A stretch of DNA of 27,937 bases from assembly GCA_001275005.1 (NCBI GenBank), contig JWZX01002173.1, forward strand, positions 1 to 27,937. The letters are read 5' to 3'. The stretch's first letter is position 1. Every line of letters begins with the position of its first letter. Both the position numbers and the translations under genes were made by a program. Positions 8,401 through 17,698 of this stretch are shown one piece after another. A model generated the notes under the pieces. That model had not been told where the DNA came from. It was given only the letters and a program-made list of their open reading frames with translations, and did not search any database. Origin of the DNA: Chrysochromulina tobinii. Lineage: Eukaryota; Haptophyta; Prymnesiales; Chrysochromulinaceae.

Positions 8401-8935
8401 TGCGATGCAACGCAGTTTCGGTAATCGATGCGATGAGTCAGCTTAGAGCCAGCTCTCTATGGATGCGATCGGTCGGGCACCAGTCCTTTCCGCATGCCCC
8501 AGGATATGCGTACCTGCCCGGCCGTCGCCATCGAAGCGCTTTGAAGGGCAACGTTTGGACAACGCTTTGTGCATTGTGGCAAGTGGGGGGGTCGTTCCGG
8601 GGGGTCGTTCCGCGTCCACTGAGTTTTTGTGCCGGAAAATAGTTCGTACGCATACAACATATATATTTCACCGCTTCATGTGGTCTGGCTTCCCGGGACT
8701 CTGTCTCGCCTCGATCTGCGCGCTGTTTTAATTGCTTGGAGATCAGTGTTGTCTATTTCCCGGTATTTGGGTGGTAAATACCACTTTTGGGGTTTTTTCG
8801 GGCACTGGTATGCGGTGGTATTGGTATGCGTGGTATTTTTAGTTTCGTGGTTTTCACGGCTGCCTCGGGGAAGTTTCCCACACGACGAAACGATGAGGTC
8901 GCGCGCCGGGTCAGAGCCGCCGCTCTTGGGCGCGG
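8401..8935. other. Intergenic region downstream of phosphodiesterase
   Basis: No coding sequence that I trust. At 8762-8782 GGTATTT and AAATACC form a 7-bp stem with a 7-base loop. It is followed by a G/T-rich stretch to about 8850 with repeated GGTAT words (CTGGTATGCGGTGGTATTGG and on). The tract ATACAACATATATATTTC at about 8652-8669 is a local AT peak. Confidence 0.3.
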
Positions 8936-9829
8936 CCCCAGGTGCAGCTCTTTGAGGTTCATGGCATGCCGCCCAAGGCCAAGGCCGGCGTGGTTGCACA
9001 ATTGATTGGCACTACGAGCATTGAATCTCCCAAACTGGGCGGTCGGCCCAAGAAACAAAAAGTGGCCTTCGACGAGGCTAACCCTTGGTAAGGTGCAAAC
9101 AATCACGTCGCTCCTCGGTAAAAGAAATGTTCGTCCCGCCGACGACCTGGGCGGTTCGAGCTCTTCACCGGCTTCAGCAGCGCCACTGAGCACGTCAGCG
9201 GTGACAGCGGCGCCAGCTTTGCGGCCAGCTGTGCGGCCATTTGCGAACAGCGACGAGCTGACCCAAGCAGTGCACAGCATGTTTGGTTATCCTCCGGATC
9301 ATCCTCCGGATCATCATCCGGATGCCGAGGTGCCCGAGGAGTACGTGAAGGAATGCAAGGCCACGCTCGGCAGCAATCTCGACTTTGTTAGTCGTGCGCT
9401 GTGCACGAACGAGGATTACTTCTTCGGCCCACAGAAGGAGCTCATTCTGAAGCTCGCCAACGAGCTCGCGGCCGCCGCGGCCGCCCCGAACGAGCCCAAC
9501 GGGGTAGCAGCCGCTCCTGCCACTCCTGCCGCCACAACCACCGCCTCCACTACGGCAGCTGCTCAACCGTCGCCTCAACGCACGTCGCCTCGACGAGAGC
9601 ATGCTGCTGCTGCCGCCACCGCCTCGACGAGCGCATGCTGCTGTTCCGTACGTTTGGCCGCATGGCCAATCAAGACGCTGTGCGCGCGCGCGCATTTCCC
9701 CCGGCTTGATTTCCCCCGGCTCGTCCACTCTGCTTACCATATTTGTGCGAGGTGCGGACTGCGGTACTTGAGCGTGCGGACTGCGGTGACCCGTGATGCG
9801 CATCCAACGGCCCTGATCGGACTAACTTG
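8936..9829 (+). pseudogene. Possible frame-broken gene, AT-hook-like basic motif
   Basis: One frame (about 8936-9088) reads VQLFEVHGMPPKAKAGVVAQ, then IESPKLGGRPKKQKVAFDEA and NPW before a TAA; GGRPKKQK resembles an AT-hook. The plus-one frame continues naturally with GKVQTITSLLGKRNVRPADD, then a Ser/Ala linker, then FANSDELTQAVHSMFGYPP, DFVSRALCTNEDYFFGPQKE and LILKLANELAAAAAAP. A single-base shift at about 9088 would join them, so this is a broken gene, a sequencing error, or an intron starting at the GGTAAGG there. After about 9540 the frame becomes low-complexity and is probably not coding. A short CCGGATCATCCTC duplication lies at about 9296-9322. No family recognised. Confidence 0.35.
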
Positions 9830-9990
9830 ACTGATGTGCCTTGTGCGCGCAATGCGAATGCACGTCCGTCATCGTCTCGCGTTCCATGCACCTGCGTTCC
9901 AAAATCAACTGTTAACGAACTCAAAATCACAGTCGACACACAGACACACATGCAACATACTGAACGTCTTGACTGTCGTTCTGTGTCGAC
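9830..9990. other. 3' flank of the six-exon minus-strand gene
   Basis: Nothing recognisable; the sequence is less GC-rich than its surroundings (about 9900-9965) and probably contains the 3' untranslated region of the minus-strand gene ending at 9991. Confidence 0.3.
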
Positions 9991-11956
9991 TCACGCGTCT
10001 GATGTCAGCCGTGACCCGTGAGAGAGCACCTCGAACACCATCCCGCCCATCCTCACCTCCTCCCGCGCGCCATCCGACCAGCCGTCGGCGCAGGCCGCCT
10101 CCAGCTCGTGCAGCATCGTCACTCTCCCTTTGAGACCGCCGTCCAAAGACGTCCCGAAGACGTCCACCAGAGAGCTTCCGACGCGCCACGGCTGAAGGGA
10201 GTGCGCTATCTGCCAGCCGGAGCTCCGACGTCCATGGCCCGCCTCGAGCAGCAAGCATGCCTCCGCTACGTCTCGAGCGCCGCGCGCGAGCGCTTCATCG
10301 ACCACCTGGGCGAGTGAGCCGAGGCAATTAGCGGCAATCAGAGCCCATCAGGGGCCATCCGGGGCCGTCCGAGCACCTCGGCGAGTGAGCGGCCGTAAGG
10401 AGAGAGCTCGGCGGTGTGAATGGGTCGTGAGACGACATATGCGAAGTGGTCGCCGCACACGACGAGGAGCGCGTCGCGCGCCGTACCGGGCGCGGCGCGC
10501 AGCGCGAGCGAAGGTGTGCCGTAGCCGTCGGGGTGTCGCGACCTGATGAGGGAGGTCATCATATGCAATCAGTGGCCATCAATGGCCATCGGATTGCAAT
10601 CAGCGTAGTAGCCTTCGGGGCGTCGCGACCATTTCTCGTAGTAGTAGGGCGCGCCGTGCTCGTCGTGGGCAAAGGAGAGCTCGTCCCAGACGTCGACGGA
10701 CGCCTCGCCGGACGCCTCGTCGGTCGTCTCGACGCTCCGCACCGGGCGAATACGCCATTTGTTCGGACGTGTGCGGCGCGATCCCACAAAGTTCCAGTCG
10801 ATGGCGTGGTGTCGGGTGCACACACACGCCTCGGACGGCGGCGACGGCGGCGACGGCGGCGACGGCCGCGATGGTGGCGGCGGTGGCGGCGGTGGCGGCA
10901 GTGGCGGTCCGAAGCGCGCGAAGCCCCCGAAGGCATGCTGACGACTCAACAAGCGCACCTGCACATTCGGATGATGCCCCGTCATCAGCCGTCATCAGTC
11001 GGCCAACCAAATGCGAGTATCAGCCTCTCATCAAACAATCAGTGGCGTCATCAATCGTCATCAGTCGGCCATCCAAATGCGAGTATCAGCTTCTCATCAA
11101 ACAATCAGTGGGCGATCAGCAAGTTCCAGGTGATGAGGGAGGTAATCATATGCAATCAGTGGCCATCAGTGGGCGATCAGCAAGCGCCAGGTGAAGTGCA
11201 AGCGTACCTCCACATCGGAAAGACGAGAGAGGGGGCGGGTCTTCCCCGCCGCCACCGCCGCCGCAACGGCTCGCCACCTGGGATGCAAAGGTCATCAAAG
11301 GTTATCAATGATCATCAAAGGTCATCAATGGTCATCAACGGCTCGCCACCTGGGATGTGAAGGCGGTCCGAGGAGTATGTCTCTGGCCGTTGGGATGCGA
11401 ATGTCCACAAAAGGCCCGCTGAGTGTCACCTGATGAGGGAGGCAATCGGACGCAATTAAGAGCAATCAGATGCACTCGGAATGGCCACGAAAGGTCCGCC
11501 GAGAGTCACCAGGTTGAAGCAGGCCTCATCGGCGTCGGTGGAGATGAGACCGCCGCCTGCAAAGATGGGCCGCGACCAAGCGCCCGCGAGCCACGGAGGC
11601 GGGCACATGCGCTGAGGCGGCGGCGGGGTCAGGGGCACAGGCGGGGGTGGGGGCGGTGGGGGCTCCCTCTTCAGATCAGCTGCCGCCGCCGGCGCCGCCG
11701 CAGCAGCAGCCAATTCCAAGGCAGCTGCGACCGTTGCGGCCGTTGGTGAGGTGGCGACCGTTGCGGCCGTTGGTGAGGTGGCGACCGTTGCGGCCGTTGG
11801 TGAGGTGGCGACGCCGGCGCGAGCCTCGAGCGCCCATGCTGCAAAGACCAATCGCGATGAATCCCGCTGCAGATGATAATGAGGCAGCTCATCCTCCGCG
11901 TGAGGGTAGCCGCGAGCGGCGCTATAGAGACCCTCCGCCCTCCCGCCGCCCGTCAA
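9991..11956 (-). CDS. Six-exon gene, putative HRI1-like/lipocalin-type beta-barrel protein
   Basis: Exons (minus strand): 11956-11510, 11429-11350, 11277-11208, 10958-10630, 10542-10377 and 10305-9991. The lengths 447, 80, 70, 329, 166 and 315 join in frame to 468 residues. The N-terminal part is Ala/Pro-rich with three VATSPTAAT copies. The core reads VTLSGPFVDIRIPTARD, then VRLLSRQHAFGGFARFG, a poly-Pro insert, CTRHHAIDWNFVGSRR, DELSFAHDEHGAPYYYEKWS, RHPDGYGTP and DALLVVCGDHFAYVVSRP, ending in a helical tail. The order FVDIRIP / QxAFxGF / CxxHHxIDW / YYYEKWSR recalls HRI1-like, lipocalin-fold proteins, from memory and unverified; a WW domain is a weaker reading of the PYYYEKW segment. Four of the five introns begin with a clear copy of the next exon's start. 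ATG 11956 is the first in frame, about 140 bp downstream of the allantoicase stop. Confidence 0.65.
10306..10376 (-). other. Intron 5 of the six-exon gene (71 bp)
   Basis: Donor GAG|GTGCTC at 10376, acceptor CGCCCAG at 10306. The interior holds CTGATTGCC and CTAATTGCC. The junction copy is weak: intron start GTGCTCGGACG against exon start GTGGTCGATGA. Confidence 0.75.
10543..10629 (-). other. Intron 4 of the six-exon gene (87 bp) with junction duplication
   Basis: The intron starts GTCGCGACGCCCCGAAGGC and the next exon starts GTCGCGACACCCCGACGGC, a match of about 20 of 22 bases. The interior has CTGATTGC twice and ends in CCTCCCTCATCAG. Splicing gives TG|G (Trp) and the sequence KWSRHPDGYG. 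Confidence 0.8.
10959..11207 (-). other. Intron 3 of the six-exon gene (249 bp), internally repetitive
   Basis: Intron start GTACGCTTG against exon start GTGCGCTTG. The interior contains a duplicated block of about 69 bp (CTGATACTCGCATTTGG units near 11015-11025 and 11084-11094) plus two related GCTTGCTGATCGCCCACTG blocks. CTGAT words recur throughout. Confidence 0.75.
11278..11349 (-). other. Intron 2 of the six-exon gene (72 bp) with exact junction duplication
   Basis: The string CATCCCAG|GTGGCGAGCC followed by GTTG occurs exactly at both splice junctions. The copied piece therefore spans the exon end, the splice site and the exon start. The interior is reiterated TTGATGACC/TTGATAACC. Confidence 0.85.
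11430..11509 (-). other. Intron 1 of the six-exon gene (80 bp) with junction duplication
   Basis: Intron start GTGACTCTCGGCGGACCTTT and exon start GTGACACTCAGCGGGCCTTT are diverged copies that continue for about 32 bases. The interior has CTGATTGC, CTTAATTGC and CGATTGCC and ends in CCTCCCTCATCAG. Confidence 0.85.
11727..11812 (-). repeat. Triple 27-bp in-frame repeat
   Basis: Three near-identical units of GTTGCGGCCGTTGGTGAGG (plus strand) follow one another and encode VATSPTAAT three times in exon 1 of the minus-strand gene. Confidence 0.85.
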
Positions 11957-12094
11957 GATATGTGCCTGCTTCGCCGACCAGCCGAGCGCCGTCTCGAGCG
12001 CCTGTGCAAGCTTGTCGCCATCGAAGGTGGCGGCCGGTGCGGTGGCGGCGGGTGCGGTGGCAGAGGTGCTGCCCCCGGACGCCGCGGCCTCTCC

Positions 12095-13462
12095 CTATTT
12101 GGGTCCCACGGGAGGCATGGGATCCACAGCCGTTCCGATGAGTCGCACGCGGCTGATGCCACCATCTGGGAAAATGGTCACTCGAACATGAGTGATGCGC
12201 CGTGATCCAGATCGCTCCAGATCGAGGGCATCGCGCCCAAAGGTGTGAATCGCATCGGGACCGAGCCTGGTGCGTGGAAGGAGGGTGCGCCACTCGACAC
12301 TCTCCGTGGCCTCACCACGATGGCCGCCGCCGCCGCCGCTGCTGCCGCCGCCGCCGCCGAGGAGCGCATCGGAAGTTGCATGCGGCGCTTCGCATGCCTC
12401 GACAAGGACAGACTCTGGAAAGTTGCCACGAAAGTGCGCCGTGTCGATCTCGATGCGCTCGAGATTGCCCGCGACCGCCGCCAGCCGCAGCACGCACCAC
12501 TCTGACGCTCCAGGCATGTGCACTAGCCCAGACGCCGCGTCCGTGATGATCACCGGCGGCCGGTGCGGATTGCGACTTGTCTCCCACCCGTCGTCCATCC
12601 GAACGCCACGACCCGGGCGCAGTAGGTTGCGCGGCTCGCCGTAGTGTTGGTTGGAGCAGCCGACGGCGCGCCCGCCATGCAGCGCGCTCAGCAGGTCGAT
12701 CGGCCCCACCGCCGGCCCCGCCAGCTCGGACGCAAAGTGGCGCGCTACGACTCCCCAAGCACGCAGTCGCGCCAGGCCGCCGTCCGGTAGCGCATCCACG
12801 AGCAAGTGCGTGACGCGCTTCGCGGCGAGAGCGGGCGGCGTGGCGAAGCGATGCACCGACTGGCCGTCCTTGACGTATCCCGGCCGCAGCCGCATCATCG
12901 GCAGCAGCTCGTGCCACTCGGCGATCGCCTCGACGCGCGCACGCGCCTTGGCGATCTCGTCGGGCGTGGCGCAGGTGCCGCGCACGCCCAGGTCGGCGCG
13001 CGGAGGGCCAAGCCAGCTCGCATCCTCGGCAGCGTCGATCGAGGCCGCGAGCACGCGCGCCGCGGGCACCTGGTTGCCCGTAAAGTACGCCGTGTCCAGC
13101 TCGAGGCCGTGGACGAAGCCCGCGACGCCTAAGCGCACGAGCGCCCAGTCGTGCCCGGGGAGCCGACGGCGGCGCGACTCCCAGCCGTCCATCACCTTGC
13201 CCTGCGTGCAGAAGGCCTCCGGGTCGAATACGGGCGGTGTGGCCTTGATCATGTTGTCGGCCGTGGCGAACCACTCGTCGGTCGCGAAAAGGATCTTGCT
13301 GCCAAGGCGCGCGTCCGCCAGGTTTGTCAGCGCACCAAAGGCGCCAGCGAGCGATGGGTCGTCGACCGAGGATTTGGAGGCGCAGAGGAGGCGCGCCGGC
13401 ATGCGCCATGCCAAGCGGCGCGGGACAGATTTGGCCGAGGGCCTGACGAGGCGAGAGATCAT
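12095..13462 (-). CDS. Allantoicase (allantoate amidinohydrolase, EC 3.5.3.4)
   Basis: Allantoicase splits allantoate into ureidoglycolate and urea, the later step of purine-ring breakdown, so the cell can probably recover nitrogen from ureides. Family signatures are clear: TNLADARLGSKILFATDEWF, FDPEAFCTQGKVMDGWESRR then GHDWALVRLG, and HGLELDTAYFTGNQVP in the first half. The second half repeats the fold: MDDGWETSRN, CVLRLAAVAGNLERIEIDTA, HFRGNFPESV, then TRLGPDAIHTFG and THVRVTIFPDGGISRVRLIG. The two-domain duplicated architecture is complete, though at 455 residues it is longer than usual because of a basic leader (RLVRPSAKSVPRRLAWRM, possibly a mitochondrial presequence) and a Gly/Ser insert (ALLGGGGGSSGGGGGHRG). 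No intron. A 390-residue frame on the same strand is only its shadow. It shares a divergent promoter with the phosphatase. Confidence 0.93.
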   Translation of the reverse strand: MISRLVRPSAKSVPRRLAWRMPARLLCASKSSVDDPSLAGAFGALTNLADARLGSKILFATDEWFATADNMIKATPPVFDPEAFCTQGKVMDGWESRRRRLPGHDWALVRLGVAGFVHGLELDTAYFTGNQVPAARVLAASIDAAEDASWLGPPRADLGVRGTCATPDEIAKARARVEAIAEWHELLPMMRLRPGYVKDGQSVHRFATPPALAAKRVTHLLVDALPDGGLARLRAWGVVARHFASELAGPAVGPIDLLSALHGGRAVGCSNQHYGEPRNLLRPGRGVRMDDGWETSRNPHRPPVIITDAASGLVHMPGASEWCVLRLAAVAGNLERIEIDTAHFRGNFPESVLVEACEAPHATSDALLGGGGGSSGGGGGHRGEATESVEWRTLLPRTRLGPDAIHTFGRDALDLERSGSRRITHVRVTIFPDGGISRVRLIGTAVDPMPPVGPK

Positions 13463-13929
13463 ACTGGAGGAAAGAAGCTCTCACCGAGGGTGTGAATCAA
13501 AAACGCTTGTGTGTGAAGGGACAGCTCCCCTTACGCGAGTCACATGACAACATTTAGGAGCCCTCTCTGTGGGGAATTCCTGAGTGGACGCCCACGGGGG
13601 CGCCCGTTCCGGTAAAAAGACACCGGGGGGAGCCGGGACACACGGGACAGACACACGAACCGCACAAACCGAACCCCCTCAAAACCAACCCACCCACCGA
13701 CTCGCGCGCGTTCCGGTAGCGCGTGAGATAGGACTTCAAGTCAAGTCAAGTCAAGTCAAGTCTATACATAAACAACACAGACAACCCTACGGAAGCCTAA
13801 CGAATGAGCTCCGACGGCCGTGGTGGAAGGGAGTGGGTCGGAGATGACTTGACTTGACGTGCTTGACTTGACTTTTGTTCCGAGCATGTGGTGTGTGTTG
13901 CTCTTCTTTCGCCCCTTTAATCCGACCCG
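13463..13929. promoter_or_regulatory. Divergent promoter with inverted CAAGT pentamer tracts
   Basis: This 467-bp region separates the allantoicase (-) and phosphatase (+) ATGs. About six CAAGT/TCAAG pentamers run at 13735-13762, directly followed by a TATA-like TCTATACATAA. The opposite-strand form GACTT recurs at 13846-13876 (GACTTGACTTGAC, then CTTGACTTGACTTTT). The two tracts are inverted relative to each other, so they could pair as a stem or bind the same factor in both directions. Confidence 0.5.
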
Positions 13930-15858
13930 ATGCTCAACCTCGGTCCTGTCGGCGCGCTCGAACCGAGGCCGCCACCGCGACCGATGCCTGAGAGCCCAGT
14001 CGATGAACGGCGTGACCGCCTCATCCGTGCGGGCCTGAGAGACTTTCAAGGCAGCCTCTCTCCAGAATACGAGGAGTCCTGCATCATCTTCGAGGCTGTG
14101 GCAACACCATCTCCAGCAGACGGCGAACAAACCATCGACAGCGCCCGATTTCAGGCGATAATGCGTCAGCGCGTGCCCGACTGGCCCGCACATGCACTGC
14201 GTGCTGCGTTCAAGGCTGCTGACGTCGACGGATCCTACTTGCTTAACCGTCACGAATTCGCGATGCTCCGTCGTGCTCTCGAGACCTTTGACCCCGCCCG
14301 CGACGCCGCAAACGACGATCTGATCGAGATTCGATGCCGCGCGCTTTTCGCCACGCATATGTCATCGGACAACGAGCTCAACGCGGCAGCTCGTCGAGCG
14401 CTAGTCCGCGATCTTTCTGGTCGCTCCTCCCATGTGGACTGCGTGTTGGCCACCCTGGGCTCGCCTTGGGACGACACGGCAGCGCCGATGACATACGCCC
14501 AATTTTTCCAGGCGGTTCAGCAAGGCACGCTGATGACTCGGGCCAGTCTCAACATCGCTGATCCACCAGCGACTGAGCGCATGCCCTCCCTCAGGGTGGA
14601 CTCTCGTCACGTGTTCATGCCCCAGGCGCTTCCGCCTATAAGCTTGCTACCGCAGCGGGGTATCAGCTTGCCGCTGGGGCCCGCTGCGGTAGCTCCGGAG
14701 ATGCGTCTGGATCCGGAGTTGCTTTCCGAAGCCGGAGACGATTGGCGCGGGGCGCTTGCCGCCCCTCGCGGTACCGAACGCTTCGAAATCGCGGAGCTCG
14801 TGGTCAAGAATGCGCAGGCGCTCTCGAATGAGATCTCCGCGCAGCCCGACGTTGACCACAGAACCTGGATGCCTGGAAGCGCAGCGCTCGAACGCCTGCT
14901 GAGGGGGGCGCCACCGCACCTTTCGCCTGTGCATATGATTGGAAGGTTGTGCTACGATGTACAGCGCATCGCGACAGCCCAGCCCATGGTCGTGCAGGTC
15001 CCTGCACCGGCCAAGGTCTTCGGAGACATCCACGGGCAGCTTCGCGACCTTCTGATGCTCTTTAGCCGGTATGGCTTCCCCTCGCACCACGGCGGCGACA
15101 TCGAGACGACCTCGTACGTCTTCAACGGCGACTGGGTCGATCGCGGCGCGCACCAGCTCGAGGTCGTCGTGCTGCTCTTTGCGCTCAAGACCCTTTACCC
15201 AGCCCGCGTGTTTCTTGTGCGCGGCAACCATGAGTTCCGCTCGCTGTCGACTGGCATGGGCCGTGATGGCTTCCACCATCACGTGACGCACCATCCAGCC
15301 TTCTCGACGATCCCCGATCGTGGGCTGATGGTGTACGAGACGATCCACGCGAGCTTCGATTGGCTTCCGCTCGCCGCACGCGTCGGTCGGGTGGTGCTCG
15401 TGCTTCACGGAGGCATCGGCGACGGCAGCTGGACGGTCGACGACCTCGCCGCTGTCAGACGGCCGTTGCCAGACGTCGAAACTGATGCCAATGCGCCTCC
15501 ATGCGCACTCCAAGCCCTGTGGAGCGATCCGGCTGATTCAGATGCGGTCATGGCCCAAGGTGTGCACCGCGTCAACGCTCCTGGCCTGAACATGCAGCAT
15601 GTGGGCCGGGGCATCCCTGGGTTTGGTGCGGACGTGACACGCTGGTTCTGCGCACGCGAGGGCCTGAAGATGGTCGTCCGCTCACATCAGTATGTGCCCG
15701 AGGGAGCCAAATTCATGCACGGCGGCCATCTAGCAACTCTCTTCTCGGCACGAAACTACTTGAGCCGTGTAGAGAATGACTCGGCGCTTCTCCTATTCAC
15801 ATACAATGAGCAGAGGGATCTCATCGTGACAGTCAAACGGCTCGAACACCGGGTGTGA
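13930..15858 (+). CDS. PPP-family serine/threonine phosphatase with N-terminal EF-hand
   Basis: The protein dephosphorylates Ser/Thr residues with a two-metal site. PPP signatures are intact: GDIHG with Asp366 and His368, GDWVDRG with Asp401, RGNHE with Asn433 and His434, LHGGIG with His493, and RSHQYVPEG with His586, followed by LFSARNY. The 350-residue N-terminal extension holds one EF-hand-like loop at 98-109 (DVDGSYLLNRHE); loop position 6 is Tyr rather than the usual Gly, so calcium binding is doubtful. Basic Pro/Arg-rich segments surround it. PPEF/RdgC phosphatases have C-terminal EF-hands, so an N-terminal EF-hand is an unusual order here. The catalytic domain has insertions around FHHHVTHHPAFS relative to PP1/PP2A. 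No intron; ATG 13930 follows a short leader downstream of the pentamer tract. Confidence 0.88.
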   Translation: MLNLGPVGALEPRPPPRPMPESPVDERRDRLIRAGLRDFQGSLSPEYEESCIIFEAVATPSPADGEQTIDSARFQAIMRQRVPDWPAHALRAAFKAADVDGSYLLNRHEFAMLRRALETFDPARDAANDDLIEIRCRALFATHMSSDNELNAAARRALVRDLSGRSSHVDCVLATLGSPWDDTAAPMTYAQFFQAVQQGTLMTRASLNIADPPATERMPSLRVDSRHVFMPQALPPISLLPQRGISLPLGPAAVAPEMRLDPELLSEAGDDWRGALAAPRGTERFEIAELVVKNAQALSNEISAQPDVDHRTWMPGSAALERLLRGAPPHLSPVHMIGRLCYDVQRIATAQPMVVQVPAPAKVFGDIHGQLRDLLMLFSRYGFPSHHGGDIETTSYVFNGDWVDRGAHQLEVVVLLFALKTLYPARVFLVRGNHEFRSLSTGMGRDGFHHHVTHHPAFSTIPDRGLMVYETIHASFDWLPLAARVGRVVLVLHGGIGDGSWTVDDLAAVRRPLPDVETDANAPPCALQALWSDPADSDAVMAQGVHRVNAPGLNMQHVGRGIPGFGADVTRWFCAREGLKMVVRSHQYVPEGAKFMHGGHLATLFSARNYLSRVENDSALLLFTYNEQRDLIVTVKRLEHRV

Positions 15859-16526
15859 GCATTCATGCGCATCAACGTGCACAACCAGGGGACGCATTCG
15901 GACGGACTAGTAGAAAGAACAAGTTATGTGTTTCAAGTCAACTTGCGTGGTGCTGCTGAGTGTGGCATGGGAGATCGTCGCGAGGCCGACGCTCCTTGCA
16001 TTGTTGCATACCGAGTCACTACCAGGATGAGTGTCGCAATCGGCAACGGATGTTGTCTCGCCTGTGAGGTCCACCGGTCAGGAAGATCTCCCAGGGTGTA
16101 GGTCAGGGGACTGGAGAATATGTGTGGGGACGGCATTGCGTGTATGCTGAATCGTTCGGATCGACGACCGTTATTAAAACGAAAAAACGAAACGATTCCG
16201 CGGGCCGGGTGTATACATGTCTCAGATATATAATTATATAAAAATATACGCGGTAAAAAAATGCAGCAATATAAGAACATCGGGACTCGGGCGTTCGTTG
16301 ACGCTCACGCCAACCCCTCAACGCTCAAGCGAAGAAGTTCCGAAGCAACGCGGCGTCAAAACGCGGCGGGCGCCCAAAATATCGATTCATAAGCGACGAC
16401 ACCCTTTACTAAAACCGTCAAAACGCGATTCAAAACCACTAACCAGCGAAAAATTAGTAAGTAAAGTTCCCCGCCCGAATTAGCTATGACCTATCGTGTA
16501 CTTGTTACCTATCGAGTGGCGTAGTC
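15859..16526. other. Convergent intergenic region with AT-rich island
   Basis: This is the shared downstream region of the phosphatase (+) and the mitochondrial carrier (-). From about 16150 to 16480 the base composition shifts from the GC-rich background to AT-rich (ATATATAATTATATAAAAAT at about 16225-16244, then AAACGCG/CAAAACG words). No coding sequence that I trust. It could hold polyadenylation signals for both genes or be an old insertion. Confidence 0.4.
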
Positions 16527-17698
16527 TCAATAGCCGCTCTTGCCCAGCACAAGCTGCGTCAGCTGCTCCATGATCAGGTAATTCCTGCACGCTCACACGC
16601 GAGAGCCGAGACGCAAACGATTACGGAGGTGCAGCACGAGTGTAGCAGGTGCAATGTGGGCTGCCGCCGCCGCCGCAACGAGCCGCTCTGGGGCAGCACA
16701 GCTGCCGGTTCGATGCCCGGGCGCCGCCGAATCTCTCACAGCATGTTAAAGGGCGCCTGCCGGCAGTAGACGGGCAGGAGACCCTTCCATAAAGCGAGCA
16801 CTCCCTCTGCGCGCACAGTGGCGAGCGCGCAGCTGAGCGTGCCCATGTACTTGGCTTGCATGCCCCCTCCCTGGTTCATCATCCGGGTCTTGAGCACATC
16901 AAAGGGCGTGCCCGCCAAGGATGTCACCACTCCTCCCGCAAGGGCGGCGACGAACCGAGCGCCGAGAGAGTCACCTGTTGGGAGAGACGAGCGCCGTGGT
17001 GAGCATTTGCATGCAGGGCGATTGGAGACCCGATCGGAGACCCGAGCGCCGAGAGAGTCACCCTCGCCGAGCAGATCTTTGGCTGTCTGCTTGGAGTGGT
17101 CGTACGCGGCAATGCCCGCGCCATTCACCACAGTTGCACGCTGCACGTTGGGCAACGTGCCGCGCCAAAAGGCAGCGAGTCCCTCGACGCGTAGGATCGC
17201 GGCGAACGCGTGCCCCGTGCTCGAGTAGCGCGGCGGAGTACCCTCGAGCGCCTGCAGCCGGCCATCCGCTTGAAGCCGCACCTTGACCACGTCGGTTGGG
17301 TTTGCGAGCGCGGCTGCGCTCGCGCCGGCCAAGGCTCCCGCCATTATGCGGGCCCTGAGTGGCGCATCAGCCGCGGTCGCACTCGGAGACAAGGCATCGC
17401 GCAGAACCGGATAGGACGCGAAGCACAGCCCGCCGTACGTGGATTGGCGCATCACGGCCGCAGGCAAGCCGACGTAGAAGGCGCCTACGCCCTCAGTGCG
17501 CGCCACGTGCACCGCCATTGCTGCCAAGTCGAGCCGCGGCACGCCCGGTGGCGCGAGCTCATTCTGAAGCTGCATGCGCACCTTGAGCATGTCGAGCGGT
17601 AGGCAGAGCGAATCAGCGACCGAGCAGCTGGTGGCGGTGCACGCGAGCGATTTGGCAAAGTCGACCGCGCTGGACGTCGACATCGCGCTCGGCAGCAT
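16527..17698 (-). CDS. Mitochondrial carrier family (SLC25) transporter, UCP/dicarboxylate-like
   Basis: Exons (minus): 17698-17062, 16974-16740 and 16584-16527. The last short exon, which I found by hand, completes the protein: APFNML joins NYLIMEQLTQLVLGKSGY and a stop. Three carrier repeats each show PxDxxKxRxQ: PLDMLKVRMQL, PTDVVKVRLQ and PFDVLKTRMMNQ. The segments RATVVNGAGIAAYDHSKQ and FWRGTLPNVQRA put it near the uncoupling-protein, dicarboxylate and oxoglutarate carriers of the inner mitochondrial membrane; substrate unknown. ATGs at 17698 and 17683 both fit (MLPSAMSTSSAVDFAKS). Intron 1 is 87 bp, a multiple of three without stop, so a retained form would still be readable (GDSLGAR appears twice). 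Head-to-head with the MFS gene, only 140 bp between ATGs. Confidence 0.88.
16585..16739 (-). other. Intron 2 of the mitochondrial carrier gene (155 bp)
   Basis: Donor ATGCT|GTGAGAG, acceptor CGTGCAG. No junction copy and no TGATTGCC motif, so this looks like an ordinary, older intron and serves as an internal control for the unusual ones. Confidence 0.75.
16975..17061 (-). other. Intron 1 of the mitochondrial carrier gene (87 bp) with exact 20-base junction copy
   Basis: Intron and next exon both start GTGACTCTCTCGGCGCTCGG. The interior shares TGCATGCAAATGCTCACCAC then GGCGC with MFS intron 1 and filamin intron 1. It ends in CTCTCCCAACAG. Confidence 0.85.

Noticed and set aside
10630-10690. 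WW domain in the six-exon gene
   Set aside because: The PYYYEKWSR segment resembles one, but the domain would need a second Trp and Pro at fixed spacing, and the flanking strands fit a larger beta-barrel better.
12312-13484. A 390-residue arginine-rich frame on the minus strand
   Set aside because: It is the out-of-frame shadow of allantoicase, caused by high GC content.
12651-13547. A 298-residue plus-strand frame
   Set aside because: It is antisense to allantoicase, with Arg/Ala/Ser-rich shadow composition and no motif.
16200-16260. Replication origin or organellar fragment
   Set aside because: AT-richness alone is not enough; no gene or repeat of an organelle is recognisable.
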